From: Streptomyces endocoffeicus
GTDB taxonomy: Bacteria; Actinomycetota; Actinomycetes; Streptomycetales; Streptomycetaceae
Assembly (NCBI RefSeq): GCF_016741935.1
Contig: NZ_JAERRG010000002.1
Location: 186,001 to 250,000 of the forward strand
Direction: 5' to 3'
DNA length: 64,000 bases
Part shown: in pieces, positions 17,547 through 28,600 of the stretch
Numbering within the stretch: position 1 is the stretch's first letter
How the letters are laid out: each line of letters starts with the position of its first letter
Made by a program: the position numbers and the translations under genes
Notes under the pieces: generated by a model
What the model was told of the DNA's origin: nothing
Databases searched by the model: none
What the model saw: the letters and a program-made list of their open reading frames with translations, nothing else

Positions 17547-18197
17547 TCAGTTCAACAGGCCGTGTTCCATCGCCTTCATCACGGCGGCCGTGCGGTCGGA
17601 CACACCGAGCTTCTTGAATGAGCGCAGCAGATGCGTCTTGACCGTGGCCTCGCTGACGAACAGCTCGGCGCCGATCTCGGCGTTGGTCAGCCCCCGGCCG
17701 ACCAGCCGCAGCACCTCGCGCTCCCGGCCGGAGAGCGGGGACGGCTCGGGGGCGCGGGTGCGGAAGAGCTTGCCCGCGAGGGACGGGGTGAGCACGGTCT
17801 CGCCACGCGCCGCGGTCTGCACCGCGTCGATCAGCTCCTGGCGTGAACTGCCCTTCAGCAGATAGCCCGCGGCGCCCGCCTCCACCGCGCGCAGGATGTC
17901 GGAGTCGTCCTCGTACGTGGTCACGATGACCACCTTGCAGCTCGGCACCTGGCGCAGGATCTGCCCGGTGGCCTCGACCCCGTCCATCCCGCCCATGCGC
18001 AGATCCAGCAGGGTGATGTCCGGCCGCAGCGCGACCGCCTGGACCACCGCCTCCTCACCGGAACCGGCCTGCCCGACCACCGTGATCCCCTCGGCGGAGT
18101 CCAGCATGGCGCTCAGCCCCTCCCGCACCACGGGATGGTCGTCGGCCAGCAGGACCCTGATCGGGCTGCTCGCGCCGCCCGGCGTACCCTCAGCCAC
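17547..18197 (-). CDS. NarL/FixJ-family response regulator
   Basis: This 216-aa protein has a receiver domain (residues about 13-130) with acidic pocket Asp19/Asp20, phospho-acceptor Asp65 in LLDLRM and conserved lysine in GYLLKG, then a LuxR-type helix-turn-helix (SGREREVLRLVGRGLTNAEI to TVKTHLLRSFKKLGV). It starts with GTG, overlaps the upstream sensor kinase gene by 8 bp and is certainly its partner. The position inside the cluster's regulatory block suggests control of the cluster or of the neighbouring membrane genes. Confidence 0.94.
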   Translation of the reverse strand: MAEGTPGGASSPIRVLLADDHPVVREGLSAMLDSAEGITVVGQAGSGEEAVVQAVALRPDITLLDLRMGGMDGVEATGQILRQVPSCKVVIVTTYEDDSDILRAVEAGAAGYLLKGSSRQELIDAVQTAARGETVLTPSLAGKLFRTRAPEPSPLSGREREVLRLVGRGLTNAEIGAELFVSEATVKTHLLRSFKKLGVSDRTAAVMKAMEHGLLN

Positions 18198-19434
18198 GCA
18201 ACGCCTCCTCGGCCGGTGCCGTCATCGGCACGCTCACCTCCACGGTGGTGCCCCGTCCGGGGCCGCTGGTGACGGTCGCCACCCCGTCGATCTCCTCGAC
18301 CCGGGCCTGCATACCGCGCAGCCCGTAGCCTTCCTGGGTGCCGTCCGGGGTGAACCCCTCGCCGTCGTCGCGGACCAGCAGTTGGACGCCGCCCTCGTCG
18401 AAGACCACGATCACATCGACCGTACGGGCCTGTTTGGCGTGCTTGCGCACATTGGCGATGGCCTCCTGCACCGTACGCAGCAGCACCACGCTCACCGCCA
18501 TCGGCAGCGACTTCTCCTCGCCCATCACCGAACACCGCACCTCCAGGCCGGTCTCGGCGATCAGCCCCTCCGCCTGCCGCCGCACCGCCTGGGACAGCGA
18601 ACCGCCGCGCAGCGCGGGCGGGGTGAGGGCGGCCACGAAGCCACGGGCCTCGGCGAGCGACTCCTTGGCCACCCGCCCGGCCAGCGACAGATGGTTCACC
18701 GCCTGGTCCGGGGCCTCGCGCACCTCCGACTCGGCCGCCTGCACCAGGCTGATGATGCTGGTCAGGCCCTGCGCCAGAGTGTCGTGGATCTCCCGGGCCA
18801 GCCGCTCGCGCTCGGCCGAGATACCGGCCTCGTGGGAGAGCCGGGCCACCCGCTCCCGGCTTTGTTGCAGCTCCTCGATGAGCTGCCCGCGCCCCTTGCT
18901 CTGGCGCACCACCCGCTTGATCCACATCCCCAGCAGCACCGACAGCGCGATGCTCAGCAGTGAGATGGGCAGTACGCCCAGGACGCTCAGCCCCAGGTCC
19001 TCACCGGTGAACGCCACCACCAGCACGGGGCAGAGATTGGCCGCCGTGGCCAGCACCACCGCCGAGGCCATCGGCAGGCTCATGATCAGCATCGGGATGA
19101 CCGCGAACAGCGCGAACGCGCCGACGAGGTTGAACGCCGTGGTGAGACAGAACAACGTCACCAGGCCCGCCGCGAAGACCAGGTTCCGCGGGCCGTAGGT
19201 GTCCTCGATCATCAGCGTCCGGCCGACCGCCGCGTACCAGGGCACGGTGAGGGTCAGCGCGGCGATCGGGATGGAGTGGTTGACCTGCGAGCCGCCGGAG
19301 AGGAAGAGCAGGACCGCGGTCACGAGATAGGAGACGGCGAAGAAGCCGTCCCACAGGCCGAACCAGCGGGTGCCGGACTCGGGACCGTAGTACGCCCCGG
19401 TCTGCGAGCCGTCCCCCGGAGAGTGATTGCGCAC
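18190..19434 (-). CDS. Two-component sensor histidine kinase (HisKA_3/DesK-NarX type)
   Basis: This 414-aa kinase has about six membrane segments within residues 25-172 and almost no extracellular domain, so it may sense within the membrane. A short coiled coil (residues about 178-205) leads to the dimerisation/phospho-acceptor helix with His217 in LAREIHDTLAQGL, and the HATPase domain has its N-box (NVRKHAKQ) and G-boxes (RDDGEGF, GYGLRGM). It starts with GTG at 19434, is translationally coupled to the response regulator, and is divergent from the membrane-protein gene at 19603. No sensor ligand can be inferred. Confidence 0.93.
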   Translation of the reverse strand: MRNHSPGDGSQTGAYYGPESGTRWFGLWDGFFAVSYLVTAVLLFLSGGSQVNHSIPIAALTLTVPWYAAVGRTLMIEDTYGPRNLVFAAGLVTLFCLTTAFNLVGAFALFAVIPMLIMSLPMASAVVLATAANLCPVLVVAFTGEDLGLSVLGVLPISLLSIALSVLLGMWIKRVVRQSKGRGQLIEELQQSRERVARLSHEAGISAERERLAREIHDTLAQGLTSIISLVQAAESEVREAPDQAVNHLSLAGRVAKESLAEARGFVAALTPPALRGGSLSQAVRRQAEGLIAETGLEVRCSVMGEEKSLPMAVSVVLLRTVQEAIANVRKHAKQARTVDVIVVFDEGGVQLLVRDDGEGFTPDGTQEGYGLRGMQARVEEIDGVATVTSGPGRGTTVEVSVPMTAPAEEALRG

Positions 19435-19602
19435 GGCTCAGTACTACCACGCGTGTCCACCGTGTCCACCGGACGGTTGACAGCCAGAACCCACCGTTCA
19501 GTCGTCTCGCGGTGGCGCGCCCGCTTCTAGCGTTGAGGCAGGTGAGACGGAGAACCGTCACGCCGAACGCACATCCCCGCTTTGGCTTGGAGAACGTCGC
19601 AT

Positions 19603-20169
19603 ATGCCACAGATGAGCCAGTTCCTGTCCGCACTGATCGCCAGTGGCACGATCCTGATCATCATCCTGGCGACCGACATCGGCCGCCGCCGCATCACCAC
19701 GATGCGGATGGTGCGCTCGGTCATCGCCGTGGCCGTGGTCATCGCGATCTTCGTCGAGTCCTTCCCGACCAAGGGCAACGACATTTCCCTGCAGCTCGTG
19801 GGCGTCGGCACCGGCGTCATCTGCGGTCTGATCGCCGGAGTGCTGCTGCCCGCCTACAAGGACGCCACGTCCGGTGAGCTCTACACCATCGGTGGCATCG
19901 GCTACGCCCTGGTGTGGATCGTCCTCTCCGGCGGACGCATCCTCTTCGCCTACGGCGCCGAGCACTGGTTCACCATGGACCTGATCAAGTTCTCCATCGA
20001 CTACAAGATCAGCGGCCAGGACACCTACGCCAACGCCTTCGTCTTCATGTCGCTGGCCATGGTGCTGACCCGAACCGCCGTACTGCTGGCCAAGATGCGC
20101 AAGCTGAAGGGCCAGAACACCGGAAGCGGTCAGCTCCCGCAGCAGACCGTCACCGGTGCGTCGGTCTGA
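19603..20169 (+). CDS. Integral membrane protein of unknown function
   Basis: This 188-aa protein has about five hydrophobic segments (starting FLSALIASGTILIIILATDIG), separated by a conserved-looking basic loop (GRRRITTMRMVRS), and a hydrophilic C-terminal tail. The general shape recalls CcdC/DUF1453-like proteins, but I cannot make that assignment firm. The ATG at 19603 has GGAG about 10 bp upstream. It is transcribed away from the two-component genes, and its 168-bp upstream region is shared with them, so it is a candidate direct target of that system. Confidence 0.75.
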   Translation: MPQMSQFLSALIASGTILIIILATDIGRRRITTMRMVRSVIAVAVVIAIFVESFPTKGNDISLQLVGVGTGVICGLIAGVLLPAYKDATSGELYTIGGIGYALVWIVLSGGRILFAYGAEHWFTMDLIKFSIDYKISGQDTYANAFVFMSLAMVLTRTAVLLAKMRKLKGQNTGSGQLPQQTVTGASV

Positions 20170-20247
20170 GCCGCCTGATTTCATAGTCCACCAACCCCCG
20201 CCGGGCCCCGCCCCGGCACCCCTCGGACGCAAGAGCAGGGTGAAGCA

Positions 20248-20748
20248 GTGGAAAGCCATGACAATCTGAGGCTCCGACCGCCTCGGCACCGGGTCGACCG
20301 CCGTGCGATCGGCTGGTGGACGCTGCAGTCCGCACTCTTCGCCCTGCCCTTGCCGCTCGTCTTCGGGATCCTGTGGGCCTCCATTCCCCCCACACGTGAG
20401 TTCTTCATGTGGGCCACGCTGATCTCGCTGGTCCCCGGACTGCTCTACATGGCCGTCATGCCGGCCTGGCGGTACCGGGTCCACCGCTGGGAGGCCACCG
20501 ACGACGCGGTCTACGCGGCCTCCGGCTGGCTCTGGCAGCAGTGGCGGGTCGTGCCGCTGTCCCGGGTCCAGACGGTGGACACCCTGCGCGGCCCGCTGCA
20601 GCAGATGTTCGGGCTCTCCGGAGTCACCGTGACCACCGCCTCCGCCGCGGGCGCGGTGAAGATCAAGGGCATCGACCACAAGCTCGCCGGGGACCTGGTG
20701 GAGCACCTGGCCAAGTACACCCAGGCCGTGCCGGGAGACGCCACATGA
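20248..20748 (+). CDS. Bacterial PH-domain (bPH2, YdbS-like) membrane protein
   Basis: This 166-aa protein has two membrane helices (residues about 27-45 and 52-70) and then a single bPH2 (DUF304) domain, seen in VHRWEATDDAVYAASGWLWQQ, VPLSRVQTVDTLRGPLQQMFG and LSGVTVTTASAAG. It starts with GTG after GCAGGGTGAAG, and its stop overlaps the next gene's start (ATGA at 20745-20748). YdbS/YdbT pairs in Bacillus belong to the sigma-W regulon and contribute to intrinsic resistance to antimicrobial compounds, so a self-protection role next to this PKS is conceivable but unproven. Confidence 0.87.
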   Translation: MESHDNLRLRPPRHRVDRRAIGWWTLQSALFALPLPLVFGILWASIPPTREFFMWATLISLVPGLLYMAVMPAWRYRVHRWEATDDAVYAASGWLWQQWRVVPLSRVQTVDTLRGPLQQMFGLSGVTVTTASAAGAVKIKGIDHKLAGDLVEHLAKYTQAVPGDAT

Positions 20749-22292
20749 GCTCCGAGACCACCGTGCGGCCGGACCTAGACGCGGCCGGCCGCGACTGGGG
20801 GCGGCTCAACGGGCGGCTGCTCCTGGTCAACTTCTCCATCCTCGCCGCGCCGGTGGCCATGTTCCTGGCCAGCCTCGCGGTCACCGGAGGCGACACCAAC
20901 CTCCAGGTCATCATCACCCTCGGCTCGCTGTTCGTGACCTTCCTGGTCATCAGCGGCATCGGGCTGATGCGGCTGTTCACCACCCGCTACCGGCTCACCG
21001 AGGACCGCTTCGAGCTCCACACCGGACTGCTCTTCCGCAGCGAGCGCTCGGTCCCGATCGGCCGCATCCGCGGTGTCGACCTCACCGCCAACCCGGTCCA
21101 CCGCGTCTTCGGCCTCACCACGCTGCGCATCGACAGCGGGGACCAGAGCGACGCCGCCGCCCGCAGGCTCGCCCTTGACGGCATCACCAAGGCCGAGGCC
21201 GTGGAGCTGCGCCGCCAGATCATCGCCCTGCGCGACGCGGGCCGGGCCCGGCCGGTGGCCGACAGCGACGGTGTGCTCAGCCGGCTGGACTGGTCCTGGC
21301 TGCGCTACGGCCCGCTGACCGTATGGGGCGTGGGCGGTGTCTTCATCGCCGCCGCCAGTACCTACCGCACCCTGAGCGAACTCCAGGTCAACCCGCTGGA
21401 CCTCGGCGTCGTCAAGGACCTCGAGGACCGCTTCGGCACCATTCCGCTCTGGTACGGAATCCTGCTGGCCGCCGTCGTCATCGTCGTCCTCGGCATGCTC
21501 GGCTCCACCGCCACCTACATCGAGAACTGGGCCGGCTACGAACTGCGCCGCGAGGACGGCGGAATCCTCCGCATCCGCCGCGGACTGCTGGCCACCCGGT
21601 CCGTGAGCATCGAGGAGCGCCATCTGCGCGGCCTCGAACTCGTCGAACCCGTCCCGCTGCGCTGGGCCAAGGGCGCCAAACTCAACGCCGTGGCCAGCGG
21701 CCTGGGCAACCAGGAGGACAACCGCAGGCGCCGCGGACTGACCCCGCCCGCCCCGCGCGACGAGGCCATGCGGGTCGCCGCCCAGGCGCTGCCGACCGGC
21801 CCCGGGCTGATCGAGCGCAAGGGCCTCCTCCCGCACCCCAAGGCGGCCCTGCGGCGCCGGATCAACCGCGCCCTCATGTGGTCGGTCCTGATCGCGGCCG
21901 TCCCGGTGGGCCTGGGCCTGTGGCTGGGCCGGTGGCTCGTCATCACCGGCGTGATCACCGGTGTGCTGCTGGTTCCGGCCCTGGTGGCGTTCGCCTTCAG
22001 CGCCTACCACAGCCTGGGCCACCTGCTGCGCGGCCGCTTCCTGGTGATGTGCTCCGGGGCGTTCGCCCGCCGCACCGTCGCCCTCCAGCGCGACGGGGTC
22101 ATCGGCTGGAAGCTCTCCCGGACGCCCTTCCAGCGCCGGGCCGGGCTGATCACCCTCGGCGCCACCACCGCCGCGGGCGAAGGCGTCTACCACGTGCACG
22201 ACCTGACCGAAGGCCAGGGGATCGCCCTCGCCGAGACCGCGGTACCGGGGCTGCTGGCCCCGTTCATCGAGAGAGCCCCCGACCGCGGCTGA
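20745..22292 (+). CDS. Multi-domain bPH2 (YdbT-like) membrane protein
   Basis: This 515-aa protein has three bPH2 repeats separated by pairs of membrane helices. The repeats begin near YRLTEDRFELHTGLLFRSER (residues about 80-160), YELRREDGGILRIRRGLLAT (about 265-340) and FLVMCSGAFARRTVALQRDG (about 430-500). It is translationally coupled to the single-domain partner, as in ydbST operons. No enzyme motif is present; it probably forms a membrane complex with the partner. A hairpin terminator follows. Confidence 0.87.
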   Translation: MSSETTVRPDLDAAGRDWGRLNGRLLLVNFSILAAPVAMFLASLAVTGGDTNLQVIITLGSLFVTFLVISGIGLMRLFTTRYRLTEDRFELHTGLLFRSERSVPIGRIRGVDLTANPVHRVFGLTTLRIDSGDQSDAAARRLALDGITKAEAVELRRQIIALRDAGRARPVADSDGVLSRLDWSWLRYGPLTVWGVGGVFIAAASTYRTLSELQVNPLDLGVVKDLEDRFGTIPLWYGILLAAVVIVVLGMLGSTATYIENWAGYELRREDGGILRIRRGLLATRSVSIEERHLRGLELVEPVPLRWAKGAKLNAVASGLGNQEDNRRRRGLTPPAPRDEAMRVAAQALPTGPGLIERKGLLPHPKAALRRRINRALMWSVLIAAVPVGLGLWLGRWLVITGVITGVLLVPALVAFAFSAYHSLGHLLRGRFLVMCSGAFARRTVALQRDGVIGWKLSRTPFQRRAGLITLGATTAAGEGVYHVHDLTEGQGIALAETAVPGLLAPFIERAPDRG

Positions 22293-22321
22293 CCACCCCG
22301 AGACCAACTGGCGATCCCCCG

Positions 22322-22362
22322 AGAGGTGGAGGGGCGGACCGAAAGGCCGCCCCTCCACCTCT
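22322..22362 (+). terminator. Hairpin terminator after the PH-domain operon
   Basis: AGAGGTGGAGGGGCGG (22322-22337) is perfectly complementary to CCGCCCCTCCACCTCT (22347-22362) around a 9-base loop containing GAAA. It separates the PH-domain operon from the PKS transcript. Confidence 0.85.
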
Positions 22363-22623
22363 GAACCCCTCCAGCCCTGGGCCCCTCCATCTCCGAAAAA
22401 TTGAATACTGGGCGCATTATTTGCTTGAGATCCTTGTGGCCGCCGGAATTCTCATGCACTCTGGTGAATTAACGATGGCCATTGCCCGATGCCCCTCGGA
22501 TACGGGACCCCAAAGGGATGATAGGGGTCCATAGGGGGTTTGAAGGGGTTTCTGGTCGCCCTGCCCTGTGTAAAGCTGACGTACGGTCTTGGTGTTATGT
22601 CTGCGAGGGTAATGGGGCGCGCG
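22363..22623 (+). promoter_or_regulatory. PKS1 upstream control region with TAGGGG direct repeats
   Basis: This non-coding stretch of about 260 bp is distinctly more AT-rich than the flanking genes around 22398-22470. It holds two direct TAGGGG half-sites at 22522-22527 and 22532-22537 (10-bp spacing) and the inverted repeat GGACCCC/GGGGTCC at 22505-22511 and 22524-22530. The same half-site occurs three times upstream of the thioesterase gene. I could not settle a -10/-35 pair; TGTAAA at 22569-22574 is one weak candidate. An open frame reaches back to a TTG at 22540 but has no coding character before 22624. Confidence 0.5.
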
Positions 22624-25600
22624 ATGGTGAGTGAGTCCGTGGATTTCACGCCCGAGCACACCGAAAAGGGGGGCACGAGCCCGGAAGGGGCGTCCCCGTG
22701 GCGTGACCGGCTCGCCGCACTCCCCGAGGCCGAGCGCGCCGAGGCCCTCACCGCCTGGGTCGGCGAGATCGTCGAACAGGCCCTCAAGGACAAGGCGCCG
22801 GACCTCCTCGACCCCGAGCGTCCCTTCCTCGACCTGGGCTTCGACTCCCTCGCCACGGTCGATCTGCACGCCCGGCTGACCGCCGCCACCGGACTGCGGC
22901 TGCCGGTCACCCTCGCCTTCGACCACCCCACCCCCGCCGACCTCGCCCGCCATGTGCGGGCCGAACTGCTCGGTGCGGACGACGATTCCGACGCTTCCCG
23001 GGCCGACGCCGAAATGGGCGCGATAGCCGCCGACGAGCCCATCGCCATTGTCGGAATGAGCTGCCGGTTCCCCGGTGACGCCGGGTCCCCCGAAGAACTG
23101 TGGGAAATCGTCGCGGGCGGAAAAGACGTCATCTCCGAATTCCCGGTGAGCCGGGGCTGGGATCTCGCCGGACTTTACGACCCCGACCCGGACCGGCCGG
23201 GCAGCAGCTATACCCGCGAAGGCGGATTCCTGCACGACGCCGCCGAGTTCGATCCGGCGTTCTTCGGAATCTCCCCGCGCGAGGCGCTCGCGATGGATCC
23301 GCAGCAGCGGCTGCTGCTGGAGACCTCCTGGGAGGTCTTCGAACGCGCCGGTATCGACCCCGCGATCCTCCGGGGCGGCCGGACCGGTGTGTTCGTCGGC
23401 GCCGAGACCCAGGACTACGGACCTCGGCTGCACGAGGCCGAGCAGGGCTTCGAGGGCTATCTGGTCACCGGCAACGCCGCCAGCGTCGCCTCCGGCCGCA
23501 TCGCCTACACCTTCGGCTTCGAAGGCCCCACCGTCACCGTCGACACCGCCTGCTCCTCCTCCCTGGTGGCGCTCCATCTGGCCGTCCAGGCGCTGCGCGC
23601 GGGCGAGTGCGCCATGGCCCTCGCCGGTGGCGCCGCGGTCATGGCCAACCCCGGCTCGTTCATCGCCTTCAGCCGCCAGCGCGGCCTCGCCCCCGACGGC
23701 CGCTGCAAGCCGTTCGCCGCCGCGGCCGACGGCACCGCCTGGGGCGAGGGCGTCGGCATGCTGCTCGTCGAGCGGCTCTCGGAGGCCCGGAAGAACGGCC
23801 ACCGGGTCCTCGCCGTCGTCCGCGGCACCGCCATCAACCAGGACGGTGCCAGCAATGGCCTCACCGCCCCCAGCGGCCCCGCCCAGCAGCGCGTCATCCG
23901 CCAGGCCCTCGCCAACGCCGGACTGACGGCCGGCGAGGTCGACACGGTCGAGGCCCACGGCACGGGTACGACGCTCGGCGACCCGATCGAGGCCCAGGCG
24001 CTGCTCGCCACCTACGGCCGGGACCGCGAGGCGGACCGGCCGCTGTGGCTCGGCTCGCTCAAGTCCAACATCGGCCACACCCAGTCCGCGGCCGGTGTCG
24101 GCGGCATCATCAAGATGGTCATGGCGATGCGCCACGGGGTGCTGCCGCGGACGCTGCACGTGGACGAGCCGACCCCGCATGTCGACTGGTCCGCCGGTGA
24201 CATCGAGCTGCTGACCGAGGCACGGCCCTGGCCGGAGGGCGACCGCCCGCGCCGCGCGGGCATCTCGTCGTTCGGCATGAGCGGCACGAACGCGCACGCC
24301 ATCATCGAGCAGCCGCCGGTCGAGGACCGCGACGGAGCGGACGGTCCCGATGGTGCGGGGGGTCCTGATGGTGCCGACGGTCCTGGTGAGGAGAAGCCAC
24401 GGGGCACCGCCCTGCTGCCCTGGACCCTTTCCGCGAAGACCGCCGACGCCCTCCAGGGCCAGGCCGAGCGGCTGCACGCGCTGCTGGAGACCGACCCCGG
24501 CCTCGCCCTCACCGACATCGGCCACTCCCTGGCCACCACCCGCGCCACCTTCGAACAGCGCGCCGTGCTCCTCGCCGGTGACCGCGACGGCTTCCGCTCC
24601 GCCCTGCGCACCCTCGCCGACGGCGGCGACGGGCCGTCCGTCGTGCGCGGCGCCCCCGCCGCCGGAAAGCTCGCCCTGCTGTTCACCGGGCAGGGCAGCC
24701 AGCGCCTCGGCATGGGCCGCGAGCTCCACGCCGCCCACCCCGTCTTCGCCGAAGCCCTCGACGACGCCTGCTGGTACCTCGAGGAGCAGCTCGAACTCCC
24801 GCTCCTCGACGTGCTCTTCGCCGAGGAAGGCAGTCCCGAGGCCGCCCTCCTCGACCGCACCGACTACACCCAGCCCGCCCTGTTCGCCATCGAGGTCGCG
24901 CTCTACCGCCTCCTTGAGTCCTGGGGACTGCGCCCCGAACTGCTCGCCGGACACTCCATCGGCGAGCTCGCGGCCGCCCATGTGGCGGGTGTGCTGTCCC
25001 TGGAGGACGCCGCCGCCCTGGTCGCCGCCCGTGGTCGGTTGATGCGGGAACTTCCGGCCGGTGGCGCGATGATCGCGGTGCAGGCGTCGGAGGACGAGGT
25101 GCTGCCGCTGCTCGCCGGGCGCGAGGACCGGATCGGCATCGCCGCGATCAACGGCCCCCACTCCGTCGTCATCTCCGGCGCCGAGGAGGACGCGCTGGAG
25201 ATCGCTTCTGTTTTTGAGGCGCGGGGCCGCAAGACCAAGCGGCTCACCGTCAGCCACGCGTTCCACTCCCCGCTGATGGACGGCATGCTCGCCGAATTCC
25301 GGCGCGTCGCCCAGGTGCTGGAGTACGCACCGCCACGCATCCCCGTGGTCTCCACCGTCACCGGGCGCGTCGCCACCGCCGAAGAGCTGTGCTCACCCGA
25401 GTACTGGGTGCGCCATGTCCGCGAGGCCGTCCGCTTCCTCGACGGTGTGCACACGCTGGCCGACAAGGGCGCCACCACCTTCCTGGAGCTCGGCCCCGAC
25501 GCCGTGCTCACCGCCATGGCCCAGGACTGTCTGCCCGACGCCGACGGCACCGCGTACGCCGCCGCGCTGCGCACCGGGCGACCCGAGGCCGAGACATTGA

Positions 25601-28600
25601 CGGCTGCCGTCGCGCTGGCGTACGTCCGGGGCAAGAAGGCCGACTGGGCCGCCCCGTACGCCACCACCGGCGCCCGCACGATCGACCTGCCCACCTACGC
25701 CTTCCAGCGTCAGCCCTACTGGCTCAACGCCCCGGCCCCGGCCGGACCGGCGACCGGGGCCGGGCCGGGCTCGGCGGTGGACGGCCGGTTCTGGGATGTG
25801 GTGGAGCGCGGGGATGTGGCCGCGTTGGCGGCGGAGCTCGCGGTGGATCCGGGGCTTTCGCTGGGTGAGGTGTTGCCCGCGTTGTCGTCGTGGCGGCGGC
25901 AGGAGTCGGTGCGTTCGGCGGTGGACGGCTGGCGTTACCGGGTGTCGTGGCAGCCGGTGTCGGATCGGTTGGTCACCGGGGTGCTGGGTGGCTGCTGGGT
26001 GGTTGTGGTGCCCGGCGGTGAGGCCGAGGGTGGCTGGGCCACGGGTGTGGTGCGGATGCTGGCCGGGCGTGGTGTGGATGTGCGCGTGGTCGCGTCGGAC
26101 GCGGTGGACCGTGCCGGGGTGGCGGAGGAGCTGCGTACGGCGGTGGGCGACGCCTCGGTGACGGGTGTGGTGTCGCTTCTCGCGGTGGGCGCGGGCGCGG
26201 GCGAGCGCGCGTCGGGGCTGTTGCGTACGGCTGCGTTGGTGCAGGCGTTGGGCGATGTGGGTGTGGGTGTGGGTGCGCGGTTGTGGGTGGCGACGCGGGG
26301 TGCGGTGTCGGTGGGGCGTTCGGATGGTGTGGTGGTGCCTGGTCAGGCGTTGGTGTGGGGGTTTGGTCGGGTGGCGGCGTTGGAGCTGCCGGAGCGGTGG
26401 GGTGGTCTGGTCGATCTGCCGGAGTCGGTGGATGAGCGTGCGCTGGGTCGGTTGGCGGGTGTGCTGGCCGGGGCCGGTGGTGAGGATCAGGTCGCGGTGC
26501 GCGGCTCGGGTGTCTTCGGGCGCCGGTTGACGGAGGCTTCCGGGACCCGGACGTCGGGCGACGAGGGCTGGCGGGCCTCGGGTTCGGTGCTGGTGACCGG
26601 TGGTACGGGTGCGCTGGGCGGGCATGTGGCGCGTTGGCTGGTGGAGAACGGTGCCGAGCATGTGGTGCTGACCAGCCGTCGTGGGCTCGACGCCCCGGGC
26701 GCGGTGGAGCTGCGGGATGGGCTGGTGGCTTCGGGTGCTCGGGTGACGGTTGCCGCGTGTGATGTGGCGGACCGGGACGCGCTCGCCGAGCTGCTGGCCG
26801 GGCTTCCGGCGGAGCTTCCGCTGACCGCCGTCGTGCATGCGGCCGGTGTGCTGGACGACGGCGTACTGGACTCGCTCACGCCCGAACGGTTCGCCTCGGT
26901 GCTCCGGGCGAAGGCCGACGCCGCGCTGTATCTGGACGAGCTGACGCGCGACCTGGACCTCTCGGCGTTCGTCCTCTTCTCCTCCATCACCGGGTCGGTG
27001 GGTGCGGCCGGTCAGGGCAACTACGCGGCGGCCAACGCCTACTTGGACGCGCTGGCCGAGCGGCGGCGCGCCCAGGGCTTGCCCGCCACCTCGATCGCCT
27101 GGGGCCCGTGGGCGGACTCCGGGATGGCCGGTGACGGCGCGATGGAGCGGCGGATGCGCCGCGAGGGCATGCCGCCGATGGCGCCCGAGTCGGCCGTCGC
27201 CGCGCTGCGGCAGGCGCTGGACCTGGATGACACCGCCGTGACGGTCGCGGACATCGACTGGGAGAGCTTCACCCGTACCCTCACCGCCGTACGGCCCAGC
27301 CCGCTGATCGCCGCGCTGGCGGCGGAGGCCGGGCCGCGCGCCGCGACCGGCGCCGACACCGTCAAGGTCGTCACCGACGCCGACGCCGACTCCGCCTCCC
27401 CGCTCGGCGAGCGCCTGAGCGGCCTGCCGAGGGCCGAACAGGACCGTGCGCTGCTGGAGTTGGTGCGTGCGCAGGTCGCGTCGGTGCTGGGGCACGGTGG
27501 GGCCGAGGCGGTGGAGGCCGGGCGCGCCTTCAAGGAGCTGGGCTTCGACTCGCTGGCCGCGATCGAACTGCGCAACCGGCTGAACGCGGCGACCGGCCTG
27601 CGCCTGGCCGCCACGCTCATCTACGACTACCCGAACGCCACCGCCCTCGCCGACCATCTGCGGACGGAGCTGGTGGGTGCGGATGCTGTGGCGGCGGGTG
27701 GCGTGGTGGCGCCTGCGGTCGTGGTGGCCGATGATCCGATCGCGATCGTGGCGATGAGCTGTCGTTTCCCGGGTGGGGTGCGGTCGCCGGAGGAGCTTTG
27801 GCAGCTGTTGACGGCCGGTGGGGATGCCATCGCGGAGTTTCCGTCGGACCGTGGTTGGGATCTGGCGGGGCTGTATGACCCGGATCCGGATCGTCAGGGG
27901 ACGTCGTATGCGCGTGAGGGTGGTTTCCTCTACGACGCCGGGGACTTCGACGCCTCGTTCTTCGGTATTTCGCCGCGTGAGGCCCTCGCGATGGATCCGC
28001 AGCAGCGGTTGCTGCTGGAGACCTCGTGGGAGGCGTTCGAGCGGGCCGGGATCGACCCGGGGGCGCTGCGCGGCAGCCGTACCGGTGTCTTCGCGGGCAC
28101 CAACGGCCAGGACTACACCGGGCTCGTTTCCACCCCTCCCGAGGGCCTGGAGGGCCACTTGGGCACGGGCAACGCGGCGAGCGTGGTGTCCGGGCGGGTG
28201 GCGTACACCTTCGGTCTCGAGGGCCCGGCGGTCACGGTGGACACGGCGTGTTCCTCGTCGCTGGTGGCCCTGCACATGGCCGTTCAGGCGCTGCGCGCGG
28301 GTGAGTGCACGATGGCGCTCGCGGGTGGCGTCACGGTGATGTCCACGCCGGAGGCGTTCGTCGACTTCAGCCGTCAGCGCGGGCTCGCGGAAGACGGCCG
28401 GATCAAGGCGTTCGCGGCCGGTGCGGATGGCACCGGCTGGGGCGAGGGCGCCGGGATGCTGCTGGTCGAGCGGCTGTCGGACGCGGAGCAGAACGGCCAC
28501 CCGGTGCTGGCCATCGTGCGGGGCAGCGCGATCAACCAGGACGGTGCGTCCAATGGCCTGACGGCGCCGAATGGCCCCTCGCAGCAGCGGGTGATCCGGC

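Noticed and set aside
22540-22623. Upstream in-frame extension of PKS1 from a TTG at 22540
   Set aside because: The extra 28 residues have no ACP character or codon bias, and the region holds the TAGGGG repeats and AT-rich promoter-like DNA.
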